From an uncultured Collinsella sp. (GTDB lineage Bacteria; Actinomycetota; Coriobacteriia; Coriobacteriales; Coriobacteriaceae), in the NCBI GenBank assembly GCA_958421275.1, contig CATZLI010000004.1, positions 124,001 to 188,000 of the forward strand: DNA of 64,000 bases. The letters are read 5' to 3'. Of this stretch, positions 26,891 to 36,626 are shown piece by piece. Numbering within the stretch: position 1 is the stretch's first letter; each line of letters begins with the position of its first letter. The notes below the pieces were generated by a model. The model ran no database searches. It was given only the letters and a program-made list of their open reading frames with translations, and was not told the origin of the DNA. The position numbers and the translations under genes are program-made.

Positions 26891-27424
26891 ATGAACATCA
26901 CCGTGTACCTGGGTGCCAACACTGGCAATGACCCGGCATTTCTGCCCGCGGTGCAGGAGCTGGGCAACTGGATTGGCGCCAATGGACACGCGCTGGTATA
27001 CGGCGGGTCCAAATCGGGCCTGATGGGTGCGCTCGCTGATAGCGTGCTCGATGCTGGCGGACACGTGACGGGTGTGGAGCCGAGCTTTTTTATCGAGGCC
27101 GAGTTTCAGCACGACGGCATCGACGACCTTATCGTGACGAGTGATATGGCCGAGCGCAAGGCCAAGATGATTGAGCTCGGCGATGCGTTCATCGCCTTTC
27201 CCGGTGGGACGGGCACGCTCGAGGAGATTGCCGAGGTCATGTCCGCTGTGTCGTTGGGGCACCTGAGTGCTCCGTGCATCCTGTATAACCTGGACGGTTA
27301 CTACAACGACCTCAAGGCGCTGCTCGGGCACATGATCGATAAGGGTTTATCGAGCCCGCAGCGCCAGCACGGCATTTACTTTGCCGACGATTTGCGCGAG
27401 ATTGCCTCGATTATCAACGGATAA
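26891..27424 (+). CDS. LOG-family (TIGR00730) Rossmann-fold protein
   Basis: 177 residues. It has the lysine-decarboxylase-like LOG fold: VYLGANTGNDPAF at the start, VYGGSKSGLMGALADSVL for nucleotide binding, MAERKAKMIELGDAFIAFPG and the signature PGGTGTLEE. LOG enzymes release base from nucleoside 5'-monophosphates such as cytokinin riboside monophosphate; the bacterial substrate here is unknown. ATG 26891 has a GGGGG-type site upstream; the frame could begin 5 codons earlier. Confidence 0.9.
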   Translation: MNITVYLGANTGNDPAFLPAVQELGNWIGANGHALVYGGSKSGLMGALADSVLDAGGHVTGVEPSFFIEAEFQHDGIDDLIVTSDMAERKAKMIELGDAFIAFPGGTGTLEEIAEVMSAVSLGHLSAPCILYNLDGYYNDLKALLGHMIDKGLSSPQRQHGIYFADDLREIASIING

Positions 27425-27549
27425 GTCTTGAGCCTGCCCCACAATGGCTCCCAATGGTGCCGTTTGCGGCGCAGACGGTTGGCTCGTTCGGGCAACGCTC
27501 GCTCTACAATAAAACGTAACTATGTCGACTTTGACCGCGGGAGGACCCG

Positions 27550-28854
27550 ATGGATAACCTTGCCAAACCCACAAACCGCGCGCTGTTTTTAGTTAGCGTT
27601 GCCGTGACCGGTGCGTTCGCAGGTGCCGCGGTCTGGCTGTTCTTTTTCGCGATGGAGCACGGCATCGACTATCTATGGACCGAGATTCCGCACGCGCTGG
27701 GCGTCGCTTCGCCCGAGCTTGCCAGTGGCCCGTTTGGCTTTCTGCCGTACCCATTTTTTGTCTGCTTGCTGGGCGGTCTGTTAATCGGTCTGTACGAGAA
27801 GATGACAGGCACCAAGACCGATGACCTCAACCAGGTGATGGCTAAGGTTAAGCAAGACGGGCGCTACCCGTACGACAACCTGGGCAAGCTTTCGCTCGCG
27901 GCGTTGCTGCCGCTGCTGTTTGGCGGAAGCATTGGACCGGAGGCCGGCCTGACCGGCGTTATCGCCGGTCTGTGCAGCTGGGTCGGCGACCGCATGCGTC
28001 GCTTTGGCGCCGAGTTTAGGGAGCTCACGCTGCTGGGTACCCAGGCTGCCCTGACGGCGCTCTTTACCGCGCCCGTCTTTGGCTTTGTGGCGCCGCTTGC
28101 CGGTAGCGCCGACGGCCAGGGCGAAGACGCCGACGATGAGTCCATGTCCGGCGAGATCACCATCAAGCTGCCCAAGGCGCAAAAGACGGTGGTCTACGGT
28201 ATTGCGATTGCCGGCGGCCTGGGCACCTACCTGCTGCTCGGCCAGCTCATGGGCGGCGGCATGGGTATGCCGAGGTTCGAGGCCGCCGTGGTGGGTAACC
28301 TGGAGCTTACCTGGCTCATTCCGCTGGCGTTGGTTGGCACCGTTTGCGGCTGGCTGTACTTTGTCTCTGAGCACGCAAGCGAAGCGCTGTCCCATGCAAT
28401 AGGGGAGCGTCCTGTCGTCAAGGCCATGCTAGCCGGTCTGGCGCTCGCCATCTGTGGCACGGTCCTGCCCTACACCATGTTTGCCGGCGAGACCCAGGCC
28501 GACGTGCTCATGGAAACCTACCTGACCATTCCCGCTGGCGTGCTTATCGCGACCGGTCTTGTTAAGGCCATGTTGACCCCAGCTCTTATCAACATGGGTT
28601 GGCGCGGCGGCCACTTCTTCCCCGTTATCTTCTCGGGCGTAAGCCTGGGCTACGGCCTTGCCATCCTCACCGGCGCAGATCCGGTCTTTTGCGTCGCCGT
28701 CTGCACGGCATCGACGATGGGTGCGGTCATGCGTCAGCCGGTCATGGTCGTGGGCCTGCTGCTCATGTGCTTCCCACTCAAGGGTATCGTCTGCATGATC
28801 ATCGCGGCCGTCATCGCCGCCGGCATTCCACTGCCCAAGCCGCTGCGCAAGTAG
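27550..28854 (+). CDS. ClC-type ion channel/antiporter protein
   Basis: 434 residues with about ten hydrophobic segments, consistent with the ClC fold. The motif GGSIGPEAGLTG corresponds to the conserved GxxGPE anion-path region of YfeO-like members, and MGWRGGHFFPVIFSG matches the second conserved segment (GxFxP-like). No C-terminal CBS domains. A soluble loop near 180-210 is acidic. Chloride or fluoride transport cannot be told apart here. GGAGG precedes the ATG. Confidence 0.88.
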   Translation: MDNLAKPTNRALFLVSVAVTGAFAGAAVWLFFFAMEHGIDYLWTEIPHALGVASPELASGPFGFLPYPFFVCLLGGLLIGLYEKMTGTKTDDLNQVMAKVKQDGRYPYDNLGKLSLAALLPLLFGGSIGPEAGLTGVIAGLCSWVGDRMRRFGAEFRELTLLGTQAALTALFTAPVFGFVAPLAGSADGQGEDADDESMSGEITIKLPKAQKTVVYGIAIAGGLGTYLLLGQLMGGGMGMPRFEAAVVGNLELTWLIPLALVGTVCGWLYFVSEHASEALSHAIGERPVVKAMLAGLALAICGTVLPYTMFAGETQADVLMETYLTIPAGVLIATGLVKAMLTPALINMGWRGGHFFPVIFSGVSLGYGLAILTGADPVFCVAVCTASTMGAVMRQPVMVVGLLLMCFPLKGIVCMIIAAVIAAGIPLPKPLRK

Positions 28855-28889
28855 CACGGTTTTTCACGAGTCAATTCCAGGGGTACGAG

Positions 28890-29681
28890 ATGATCCTGTA
28901 CTTTAGCGCGACAGGGAACAGCGAGCATGTGGCGCGTCGCATTGCAGCGGCGACAAGCGACAAAGTTATGTCGATTGAGCGCTTTGATGCCGAGATCCTT
29001 CACCTTGCTGTGATGGAAGGTCCCTGTCGGCTGGGGTTTGTCGCCCCGGTATACGCCTGGGGCTTGCCGACGCCAATGATCGAGTTTTTGAAGACTGTCG
29101 ACCTATCGGTTGCTGCCGGCACAAAGGGCGGCGAGCGCCCCTATACGTTCTATGTCTCGACATATGGTTCGACGACCGGGCAATCGGCCAAGTTCGCCCG
29201 CGATCTGCTACACGAGCGTGGGCTTGAGTTAGATGCGGCGATGAGCGTCAAGATGCCCGATACCTGGACGCCTGTTTTCGACCTGTCTGACCCTCAAAAG
29301 GTTGAGGGTATCAATAGGGCTGCCGAGGCGCAGATTGATGCCGTGATCGAGGCGGTGCGGGCGCGCCGCACGGGCAACATGATGCGCCATCGCGTGCCTC
29401 TGTTTGCATCGTGCGCGTATCACGCAATTGGGCTGCCGCGCATGCAACAGACGAGCAAGTTTGCTGTCGATGCCGATCGCTGCATCGGCTGCGGCCTGTG
29501 TGCCAAGCGCTGCCCCATGGCGGCGATTGAGATGCGAGACGGCCTTCCCGTCTGGACAAAGCCGGAGTGCGCAGCCTGCCTTCGTTGCCTGCACTGTTGT
29601 CCCAAATTTGCCATCTCGCACGGTAAGCGCACGGCATCCCACGGTCAGTACAGGCATCCCAAGCCAGGTGTGAGGATGTAG
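28890..29681 (+). CDS. EFR1-family flavodoxin-ferredoxin protein
   Basis: 263 residues. The N-terminal flavodoxin-like domain (MILYFSATGNSEHVARRIA, FVAPVYAWGLPTPMIEF, FYVSTYGSTTG) should bind FMN. The C-terminus has two [4Fe-4S] motifs, CIGCGLCAKRCP and CAACLRCLHCCP. EFR1 proteins move electrons between flavins and iron-sulfur proteins; the partners are not known. The start at 28890 begins directly on the flavodoxin fold; a longer frame reaches back into the ClC gene and is not real. Confidence 0.9.
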   Translation: MILYFSATGNSEHVARRIAAATSDKVMSIERFDAEILHLAVMEGPCRLGFVAPVYAWGLPTPMIEFLKTVDLSVAAGTKGGERPYTFYVSTYGSTTGQSAKFARDLLHERGLELDAAMSVKMPDTWTPVFDLSDPQKVEGINRAAEAQIDAVIEAVRARRTGNMMRHRVPLFASCAYHAIGLPRMQQTSKFAVDADRCIGCGLCAKRCPMAAIEMRDGLPVWTKPECAACLRCLHCCPKFAISHGKRTASHGQYRHPKPGVRM

Positions 29682-29696
29682 CGGCCGCTGGCCGCG

Positions 29697-30572
29697 CTAC
29701 TTCCAAATTGCAAGCGCGGCGGTGCCCAGTACGATGAGGGCGAGACCGATGGCGCTGCGGCGGGAGAGTTTTTCGTTGAATGCCAGGCGCGCAAATAGCA
29801 CCGATACGACAATCGATAGTTTGTCGATCTGCACCACGACACTCACCTGGCCTGCAGCGATGGCATAGTAATAGAGCAGCCACGATGCTCCAGTCGCGAT
29901 GCCCGATGTTGCGAGAAATGTGAGTTCGCGCCGGTCAACGTGCGCGACCTGCTCCAGTTTTCCCTTGGCTGCCACGATTGCCCATGCCATAACCAGTACC
30001 ACGCTGGTGCGGATTGCCGTGGCCAGGTTTGACTCGACGCCTTCGATGCCGATCTTGGCGAGGACGGAGGTGAGTGCCGCGAACACGGCGGCGCCGAGGG
30101 CGTAAGCGAGCCAGGTTCGGTCTTGCTGCTGCTCGGGTTCGGCGGACTGCTTCTTCTCGATCATTAAAAACGTGCCGAGGGTGATGACAGCGGTTCCCAC
30201 GAGCTTAACCGCAAGGTTGCTCGTCTCGTCAAAAAGCGCGATGGCGACCAGCGCGGCGAGCACGGTGCTCATCTTGTCGACCGGTACGACCTTATTGACA
30301 TTTCCGATGCTCAACGCCTTAAAGTAACAAATCCACGAAGCACCGGTAGCGAGTCCCGAGAGGACGAGAAAGAGCCAGGATCTGGGTTCGATGCTGCCAA
30401 TGGTTCCAATGGATCCAGAAATGCCCGCCATTGCCCAGGCGAAAACGAGCACCACGCAGGTGCGAATGGCCGTCGCGACATCGGAGTCGGTCTGCTTGAT
30501 GCCGCATTTGGCCAAGATGGATGTGATGCCGGCAAAGAATGCTGACGCAAATGCTGCGACAACCCACGACAC
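29697..30572 (-). CDS. EamA-family (DMT) transporter
   Basis: 291 residues with ten predicted helices arranged as two EamA repeats, each starting with an aromatic/glycine-rich helix (FFAGITSILAKCGI; FAALTSVLAKIGI) and each containing AIRTxVVLVxAWA and ATGASWxxYYxA. The internal repeat is unusually well conserved. Start is GTG 30572 with AAGGAGG 11 bp upstream. The substrate is unknown. The 274 bp between this gene and the ABC permease hold no convincing gene. Confidence 0.88.
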   Translation of the reverse strand: MSWVVAAFASAFFAGITSILAKCGIKQTDSDVATAIRTCVVLVFAWAMAGISGSIGTIGSIEPRSWLFLVLSGLATGASWICYFKALSIGNVNKVVPVDKMSTVLAALVAIALFDETSNLAVKLVGTAVITLGTFLMIEKKQSAEPEQQQDRTWLAYALGAAVFAALTSVLAKIGIEGVESNLATAIRTSVVLVMAWAIVAAKGKLEQVAHVDRRELTFLATSGIATGASWLLYYYAIAAGQVSVVVQIDKLSIVVSVLFARLAFNEKLSRRSAIGLALIVLGTAALAIWK

Positions 30573-30846
30573 GGGTGCGGTGCCTCCTTGGATAATGGGT
30601 TTATCCTGCGAGTTTTATGGACATGAGGATACCGCCCCTCCATGAAGGTTTGATATGGCCGCGGCGAGACGGGGGTTATGTTCCGGGGAGCCATTTGGTG
30701 AAGGCTCGAATTGTCGATATGCTGTCGGCTTCTCTTTGGTTGCCAAGATTTAAACGGCATGCCGTGAAGGGCGGTAGCGACGTTGTCGCTGCTTCGTCTT
30801 ATCTAGTAAATGAGGTGGGGTGCCGCCCAAGTCCTTTAGCTGTCGA

Positions 30847-31545
30847 TTACAGATCGCGTGCTCGATAAACCTTGGTGCTGACGGCGCAGCTGATTGCACA
30901 TAGCGCGAGGGCAAGTGCGGCGATGCCTGCACACAGACAGCCCAGAACGGCAGGATCGGGATTCGCTCCGGCAATCGACATGAGCCAGTTGCTGATGGGG
31001 TTGGAGGAGCTCAGCGTGGCCATGGCAAGGCATCCGAGCATGGCAAACAGGCCAACGGATAGGCGCAGCGCCTCCATGTGTCCAAAGCGAAAGAACAGCG
31101 GCTGCGCCAAAAACACCATCATGAGGGAGATGAGCATTGATGCTGCTGAGGCTATTGCAATCTCAAAGACAATCTGTCCCGTCAACGGGATACCCGCGCT
31201 GTTGAAGAGCGGGAAGGAGACGATGCTCAGAAGCGCGGCGGCGCACGCCATGACAGCCGAGAAGACAATGATGCTCAGGTAGCGTGCGCAGATGATGTCT
31301 TTACGCGAGAGAGACAGCGTTGCGCGATAGCGCTCCCAACCGTTTTGATTGTCGAAGCCGGCCAGCGAGCTCATGACCATGATGGGTGACATGGCACTGA
31401 CCGCGCAGGCGCCAGCGCTCATGCTGGAATCGCCGTCCGATGCGTTGGCAAGGGTCAGCACGACGAATATGAACAAGCCGACACCCGCAATGCTTGGGGC
31501 AAGCGAGCGAACGATGGCGAGCTCGGACATAAAGGCGCGTTTCAT
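30847..31545 (-). CDS. ABC-2 family transporter permease
   Basis: 232 residues with six hydrophobic segments and no clear extracytoplasmic domain, resembling ABC-2 permeases. The sequence SLAGFDNQNGWERYRATLSL and SRKDIICARYL is the cytoplasmic loop common in such subunits. Its ATG overlaps the ATPase stop by 4 bp, so the two form one complex. The transported substrate is unknown; the GntR/ABC arrangement resembles the Bacillus ytrA-type operons that respond to cell-wall stress. Confidence 0.88.
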   Translation of the reverse strand: MKRAFMSELAIVRSLAPSIAGVGLFIFVVLTLANASDGDSSMSAGACAVSAMSPIMVMSSLAGFDNQNGWERYRATLSLSRKDIICARYLSIIVFSAVMACAAALLSIVSFPLFNSAGIPLTGQIVFEIAIASAASMLISLMMVFLAQPLFFRFGHMEALRLSVGLFAMLGCLAMATLSSSNPISNWLMSIAGANPDPAVLGCLCAGIAALALALCAISCAVSTKVYRARDL

Positions 31546-32423
31546 TTCGAAGCCCCTTTCAGCGTGAGGCGAAGATAGTCATCAATGGTTGCCCGATCGC
31601 AGGGAATCTCGGGAAAGGCCTCGAGCGCTTCGCAACGGTTGGGCACGAGCACGTCCACGCTATAGGCGTGGTGGGCGGCACGGGCGCCTTCGACGCAAGC
31701 CATAAGCTCGGCGGCCTGTGCTTGGGTACAGTGGGCGATGCCGGCGCGGTCGGTAATGTCCTCGCGCGGCAGGTCAAACGCAATCGAGCCGTTTTCGATG
31801 CAGATGACGCGATCAGCGGTGCGATCGAGGTCGGACGTAATGTGGCTCGAGAGTAACACGCTGTGCTGGCCGTCGGCGACAAAGGCAAGCAGCTCATCAA
31901 GCAGCTCCTCGCGTGCCATGGGATCGAGGCCCGCGGTGGCTTCGTCCAAAACGAGCAGCTTGGCATTGTGGCTGAGTGCACAGGCAAGCTGCAGTTTCAT
32001 GCCCATGCCGCGGGAGAGGTCCTTGACCTTTGTCTTGGGATCGAGGCCAAATCGGTTGATGAATCCGGCGAACGTTTCGCGGTCCCATGTGGGGTACGCC
32101 GGGCCTACGAGCGACTCGATCTGGCCCACCCTGAGCGTGGAGGGGAAGGGGCACGTGTCCAGGACAAGACCGACGCGGGAGCGTAGATGGCGTTGCGATT
32201 CATCGGGCGCGTCGGCGCCACAGCGCTGCCCAAACAGGTGCACCTCGCCGGCATCGAGCTTTATAAGCCCGAGCGCGGCGCGAATGGTCGTTGTCTTGCC
32301 GGCGCCGTTTGCGCCTACAAAGCCAACGATCTGGCCGGGCTCCACAGCGAGCGTGACGTCGCGTAGTGAAAAGCGGTCGCTCACACGGCGTGAGATGCCT
32401 TTGAGTTCTAAAAGGTTTTGCAT
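31542..32423 (-). CDS. ABC transporter ATP-binding protein
   Basis: 293 residues: Walker A GANGAGKTT, Q-loop, a signature variant LSRGM (DLSRGMGMKLQLA), Walker B LLVLDEATAGLDP and switch His (LLSSHITSD). The LSRG signature rather than LSGGQ is common in ABC-2 exporters. The C-terminal 80 residues are an accessory domain. It lies 23 bp downstream of the GntR gene and overlaps the permease gene by 4 bp. Confidence 0.93.
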   Translation of the reverse strand: MQNLLELKGISRRVSDRFSLRDVTLAVEPGQIVGFVGANGAGKTTTIRAALGLIKLDAGEVHLFGQRCGADAPDESQRHLRSRVGLVLDTCPFPSTLRVGQIESLVGPAYPTWDRETFAGFINRFGLDPKTKVKDLSRGMGMKLQLACALSHNAKLLVLDEATAGLDPMAREELLDELLAFVADGQHSVLLSSHITSDLDRTADRVICIENGSIAFDLPREDITDRAGIAHCTQAQAAELMACVEGARAAHHAYSVDVLVPNRCEALEAFPEIPCDRATIDDYLRLTLKGASK

Positions 32424-32446
32424 GGTATAGCCTTTCTTTCAGATGG

Positions 32447-32827
32447 CTACTGCATGGTTTCGGGGGCTACCAGGTCGAGCATCTCGTGCAGTTTGTCGCG
32501 CGTGACGCCCAGGGTTTCGGCTTGGCTCGCCGCTTTCGCAAGTAGCTCTTCGATATGGCAGAGCTGGTTTTCGCGCAAGAGTTCCTGGTTGCCCTCGGCG
32601 ACAAAGCAGCCCTTGCCCTGCACGGTGCAGATAAACCCGAGTTGCTCTAGGTCGGCGTAGGCGCGCTTGGTGGTGATGACGCTCACACCCAGGTCGCTCG
32701 CGAGTGCACGGATGCTGGGGAGTTTGGCTCCCGCAGCGAGCGTGCCCGATAAGATCTGAGCTTTGACCTGCGAGGTTATCTGCTCGTAGATGGGCTTATC
32801 GCTCGAATTGGATAGGATGATGTCCAC
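32447..32827 (-). CDS. GntR-family regulator, YtrA type
   Basis: 126 residues: a winged-helix GntR DNA-binding domain (PIYEQITSQVKAQILSGTLA, KLPSIRALASDLGVSVITTK, GFICTVQGKGCFVAEGN) and only a short helical C-terminus, as in the YtrA subfamily that lacks a large ligand domain. Start is GTG 32827 with AAGGAG 7 bp upstream. First gene of the ABC operon, which it most likely represses, probably through the TA-rich palindromes 20-60 bp upstream. Confidence 0.92.
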   Translation of the reverse strand: MDIILSNSSDKPIYEQITSQVKAQILSGTLAAGAKLPSIRALASDLGVSVITTKRAYADLEQLGFICTVQGKGCFVAEGNQELLRENQLCHIEELLAKAASQAETLGVTRDKLHEMLDLVAPETMQ

Positions 32828-32849
32828 AGCGGCTCCTTAGCTGTTGGGC

Positions 32850-32886
32850 TACACGTGTATATAACCGGTAAGCACAGTATATATAC
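32850..32886. promoter_or_regulatory. Palindromic operator region of the GntR/ABC operon
   Basis: Two short palindromes, TACACGTGTA (32850-32859) and GTATATATAC (32877-32886), lie directly upstream of the GntR start. YtrA-type regulators bind such TA-rich dyads, so autoregulation is likely. The latter also holds probable -10-like TATA sequence on the minus strand. Confidence 0.5.
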
Positions 32887-32953
32887 ACTATGCACAGTTA
32901 TGCAAGAGCTAAATGTGGAATAGACCATCGGCGCCGCGCTTGCTCCAAAACAA

Positions 32954-33248
32954 TCTCAATCTGTAACATCTGGATCCGTTTTTGGTCGCCAGCTGTTACA
33001 GATTGAGATGTTATTTTCCCGCCTGCCTATTTGTCTCAATCTGTAACAGTAAGAGTCGATTTGCGCGGCTAGATGTTACAGAACGAGACATTGGCTGCCT
33101 GCCTTTCCGTTTATCTCGATTTGTAACAGCTAGACCCAATTTGGGCGGTCAGGTGTTACAGATTGAGATTGTGTCGGCGGGCAGGTTTGTTTGTCTCAAT
33201 CTGTAACATCTGGGTCCGTTTTGGGTCGCCTGCTGTTACAGATTGAGA
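32954..33248. repeat. Array of eight alternating 15-bp elements, 40-bp register
   Basis: Eight copies of a 15-bp element alternate in orientation: TCTCAATCTGTAACA at 32954, 33034, 33114 (two changes) and 33194, and its complement TGTTACAGATTGAGA at 32994, 33074 (two changes), 33154 and 33234. Every start-to-start distance is exactly 40 bp, so each gap is 25 bp. Together they form four 55-bp palindromes at an exact 80-bp period. Gap sequences within palindromes also resemble each other (GGGTCCGTTTTGGGTCGCC type) and can extend the stem. The array fills the space between the GntR promoter and prfC (32828-33393). No coding frame is evident in it. Confidence 0.95.
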
Positions 33249-33393
33249 CAGTCTGCTGCAGAATACTTTCGATAACTAGCCGTTCACGTTCTGACTGATG
33301 AAGTTGTCCTGATAGGCACCCTAGAGCGGGATTTCGCGGCTACAATAGTGCGGTTACAACGACGTAATGCACTCAATGCAAGAAAGGATCCGC

Positions 33394-35007
<1,614 letters not shown>

Positions 35008-35107
35008 CGCATCGGCGCGGTGACCCTGCGGGGCTGCCGCGCCATTTACTTGCCTGATGCCGTGTGAGCGGCTATCATACCCACCGTTGTCTCAAGACCG
35101 GGGCGTC

Positions 35108-35147
35108 CGAGCAGTTCGGGTCCGATATCCTGCTCGTTAAACCTAAA
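35108..35147 (+). ncRNA. Candidate preQ1-I-like riboswitch
   Basis: CGAGCAG (35108-35114) pairs with CTGCTCG (35130-35136); the 15-base loop starts TTCGGGTC, and the tail TTAAACCTAAA could form a pseudoknot by pairing ACCT with loop GGGT. This is the overall plan of a preQ1-I aptamer, with the ribosome site AAAGGAG beginning just after. The following gene is a YhhQ-like transporter, a known preQ1-riboswitch target. The tail is shorter than usual. Confidence 0.35.
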
Positions 35148-35163
35148 ACCAAAGGAGTACATA

Positions 35164-35886
35164 ATGATCAAGAAGGTCATGGAGGACTACAAGGTCCTGT
35201 TGCGGAGCATTCCCGCGGCAACGGTTTCGCTGTTTTTCGTGAGCGTCATCATGATGAACCTGCTGGCCAACAAAGAGCTTATCAGCCTGCCGTATCTGGC
35301 ACTCGATTGTGGCTTTGTGGTGAGCTGGGTTTCGTTTTTGTGTCAGGACATGATCTGCAAGCGCTTTGGCGCCAAGGCATCCATCAAAATCTCTATCCTC
35401 GCGCTGCTGGTTAACCTGGCCGTGAGCCTGTGCTTTTGGGCATGCTCGCTCACGCCCGGTATGTGGGGCGCCTACTACGACACCGGCATGATCGAGGTCA
35501 ACACCGCCCTTAACGCCACCATCGGCGGCACCTGGTACGTGGTGCTGGGCTCTTCGCTGGCAATGCTCGTTTCTGCCGTGGTTAACTCCACGCTCAACCA
35601 GTCGCTCGGCCGTATGCTCAAAAAGAATAACTTTGCGAGCTTCGCCTTCCGTTCCTATGTGTCTACGGGTGTTGGCCAGTTTATCGACAACCTGGTCTTT
35701 GCCATTGTGGTGAGCCACACGTTCTTTGGTTGGACCTGGGTGCAGGTCCTTATGTGCTCGCTGACCGGCGCTGTCGCCGAGCTGCTGTGCGAGGTCTTCC
35801 TGAGCCCCGTGGGCTACAAGGTCGTGCGCGGCTGGGAGCGCGAGAATGTGGGTTCCGAGTACCTCGAGCGCCACGCAACCGCCTAA
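35164..35886 (+). CDS. VUT-family (YhhQ-like) queuosine-precursor transporter
   Basis: 240 residues with about six transmembrane helices. The family signature is visible: LLANKELISLPYLALDCGFVV, SWVSFLCQDMICKRFGAKAS, STGVGQFIDNLVFAIVVSHT and the acidic ELLCEVFLSPVGYKV. YhhQ-like proteins import queuine-pathway precursors such as preQ0 or preQ1. AAAGGAG precedes the ATG. It stands alone except for the SDR gene 9 bp downstream. Specificity is inferred from the family. Confidence 0.85.
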   Translation: MIKKVMEDYKVLLRSIPAATVSLFFVSVIMMNLLANKELISLPYLALDCGFVVSWVSFLCQDMICKRFGAKASIKISILALLVNLAVSLCFWACSLTPGMWGAYYDTGMIEVNTALNATIGGTWYVVLGSSLAMLVSAVVNSTLNQSLGRMLKKNNFASFAFRSYVSTGVGQFIDNLVFAIVVSHTFFGWTWVQVLMCSLTGAVAELLCEVFLSPVGYKVVRGWERENVGSEYLERHATA

Positions 35887-35895
35887 GGAGCAAGT

Positions 35896-36576
35896 ATGCG
35901 GGTTTTGATCACGGGCGCTTCGGGCGGTATCGGAGCCGCGTGCGTGCAGCGCTTTTTGGACGAGGGCCACGAGGTCGTGGGCTTTGATCTGCTGCCGGCG
36001 GCGATCGAACACGAGCGCTACCGCCATCTGATCGTTGATGTACGCGAGCCGGACTCGTTTCCAGGCGATCTTGAACCCCAGGTAATCGTGAACGTTGCCG
36101 GTACGCAGGATTCGGCCGACGATATTGCTGCCAACCTGCGTGGCACCATCAACGTGACCGAGCACTACGCCTTTGTGGGGGAGGGGCTTGCCGCCAAGCC
36201 GACACCGGCTATCAAATCCGTGGTCAATGTGGGGTCGGCGAGCGGGCATACGGGATCGGAGTTTCCCGCCTATGCTGCCAGCAAGGGCGGCGTTATCGCC
36301 TACACCAAGAACCTTGCAAACCGCCTGGCACCGCAGGCCATCGCCAACAGTGTGGACCCGGGCGGCGTTATCACGCCGCTCAACCGTTGCGTGATGGAAG
36401 ACGAACACCTGTGGAACCAGATTATGGAGCTCACGCCGCTTAAACGCTGGGCCACCGCCCAAGAGATCGCCGAGTGGATCTACTTTGTGGGCGTGACCAA
36501 CCGGTTTATGACCGGGCAGAGCCTGCTGATCGATGGCGGCGAGGCCGGCCGCACACAATTTATTTGGCCCGAATAG
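35896..36576 (+). CDS. Short-chain dehydrogenase/reductase
   Basis: 226 residues: the NAD(P)-binding TGASGGIGAA motif near residues 6-15, VNVAGTQDS, catalytic Ser in VNVGSASGHTG, and the catalytic YAASK pair. The ending GQSLLIDGGEAGRTQ is common to SDRs. Substrate unknown; FabG-like or sugar dehydrogenases are both possible. AAGGAG precedes the start. It follows the VUT transporter by 9 bp and is followed by a strong terminator. Confidence 0.9.
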   Translation: MRVLITGASGGIGAACVQRFLDEGHEVVGFDLLPAAIEHERYRHLIVDVREPDSFPGDLEPQVIVNVAGTQDSADDIAANLRGTINVTEHYAFVGEGLAAKPTPAIKSVVNVGSASGHTGSEFPAYAASKGGVIAYTKNLANRLAPQAIANSVDPGGVITPLNRCVMEDEHLWNQIMELTPLKRWATAQEIAEWIYFVGVTNRFMTGQSLLIDGGEAGRTQFIWPE

Positions 36577-36577
36577 G

Positions 36578-36613
36578 AAACGCGCCTGATGGAAAGCCGT
36601 CGGGCGCGTTTTT
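36578..36613 (+). terminator. Intrinsic terminator after the SDR gene
   Basis: AAACGCGCC ... GGGCGCGTTTTT: a GC-rich stem followed by a T-run on the plus strand, directly after the SDR stop. It also stands at the end of the convergent ung gene. Confidence 0.85.
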
Positions 36614-36626
36614 GATGTATCGATTT

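Noticed and set aside
32954..33248. CRISPR array
   Set aside because: Repeats alternate in orientation and gaps are related to one another, not unique; no cas genes in the window.
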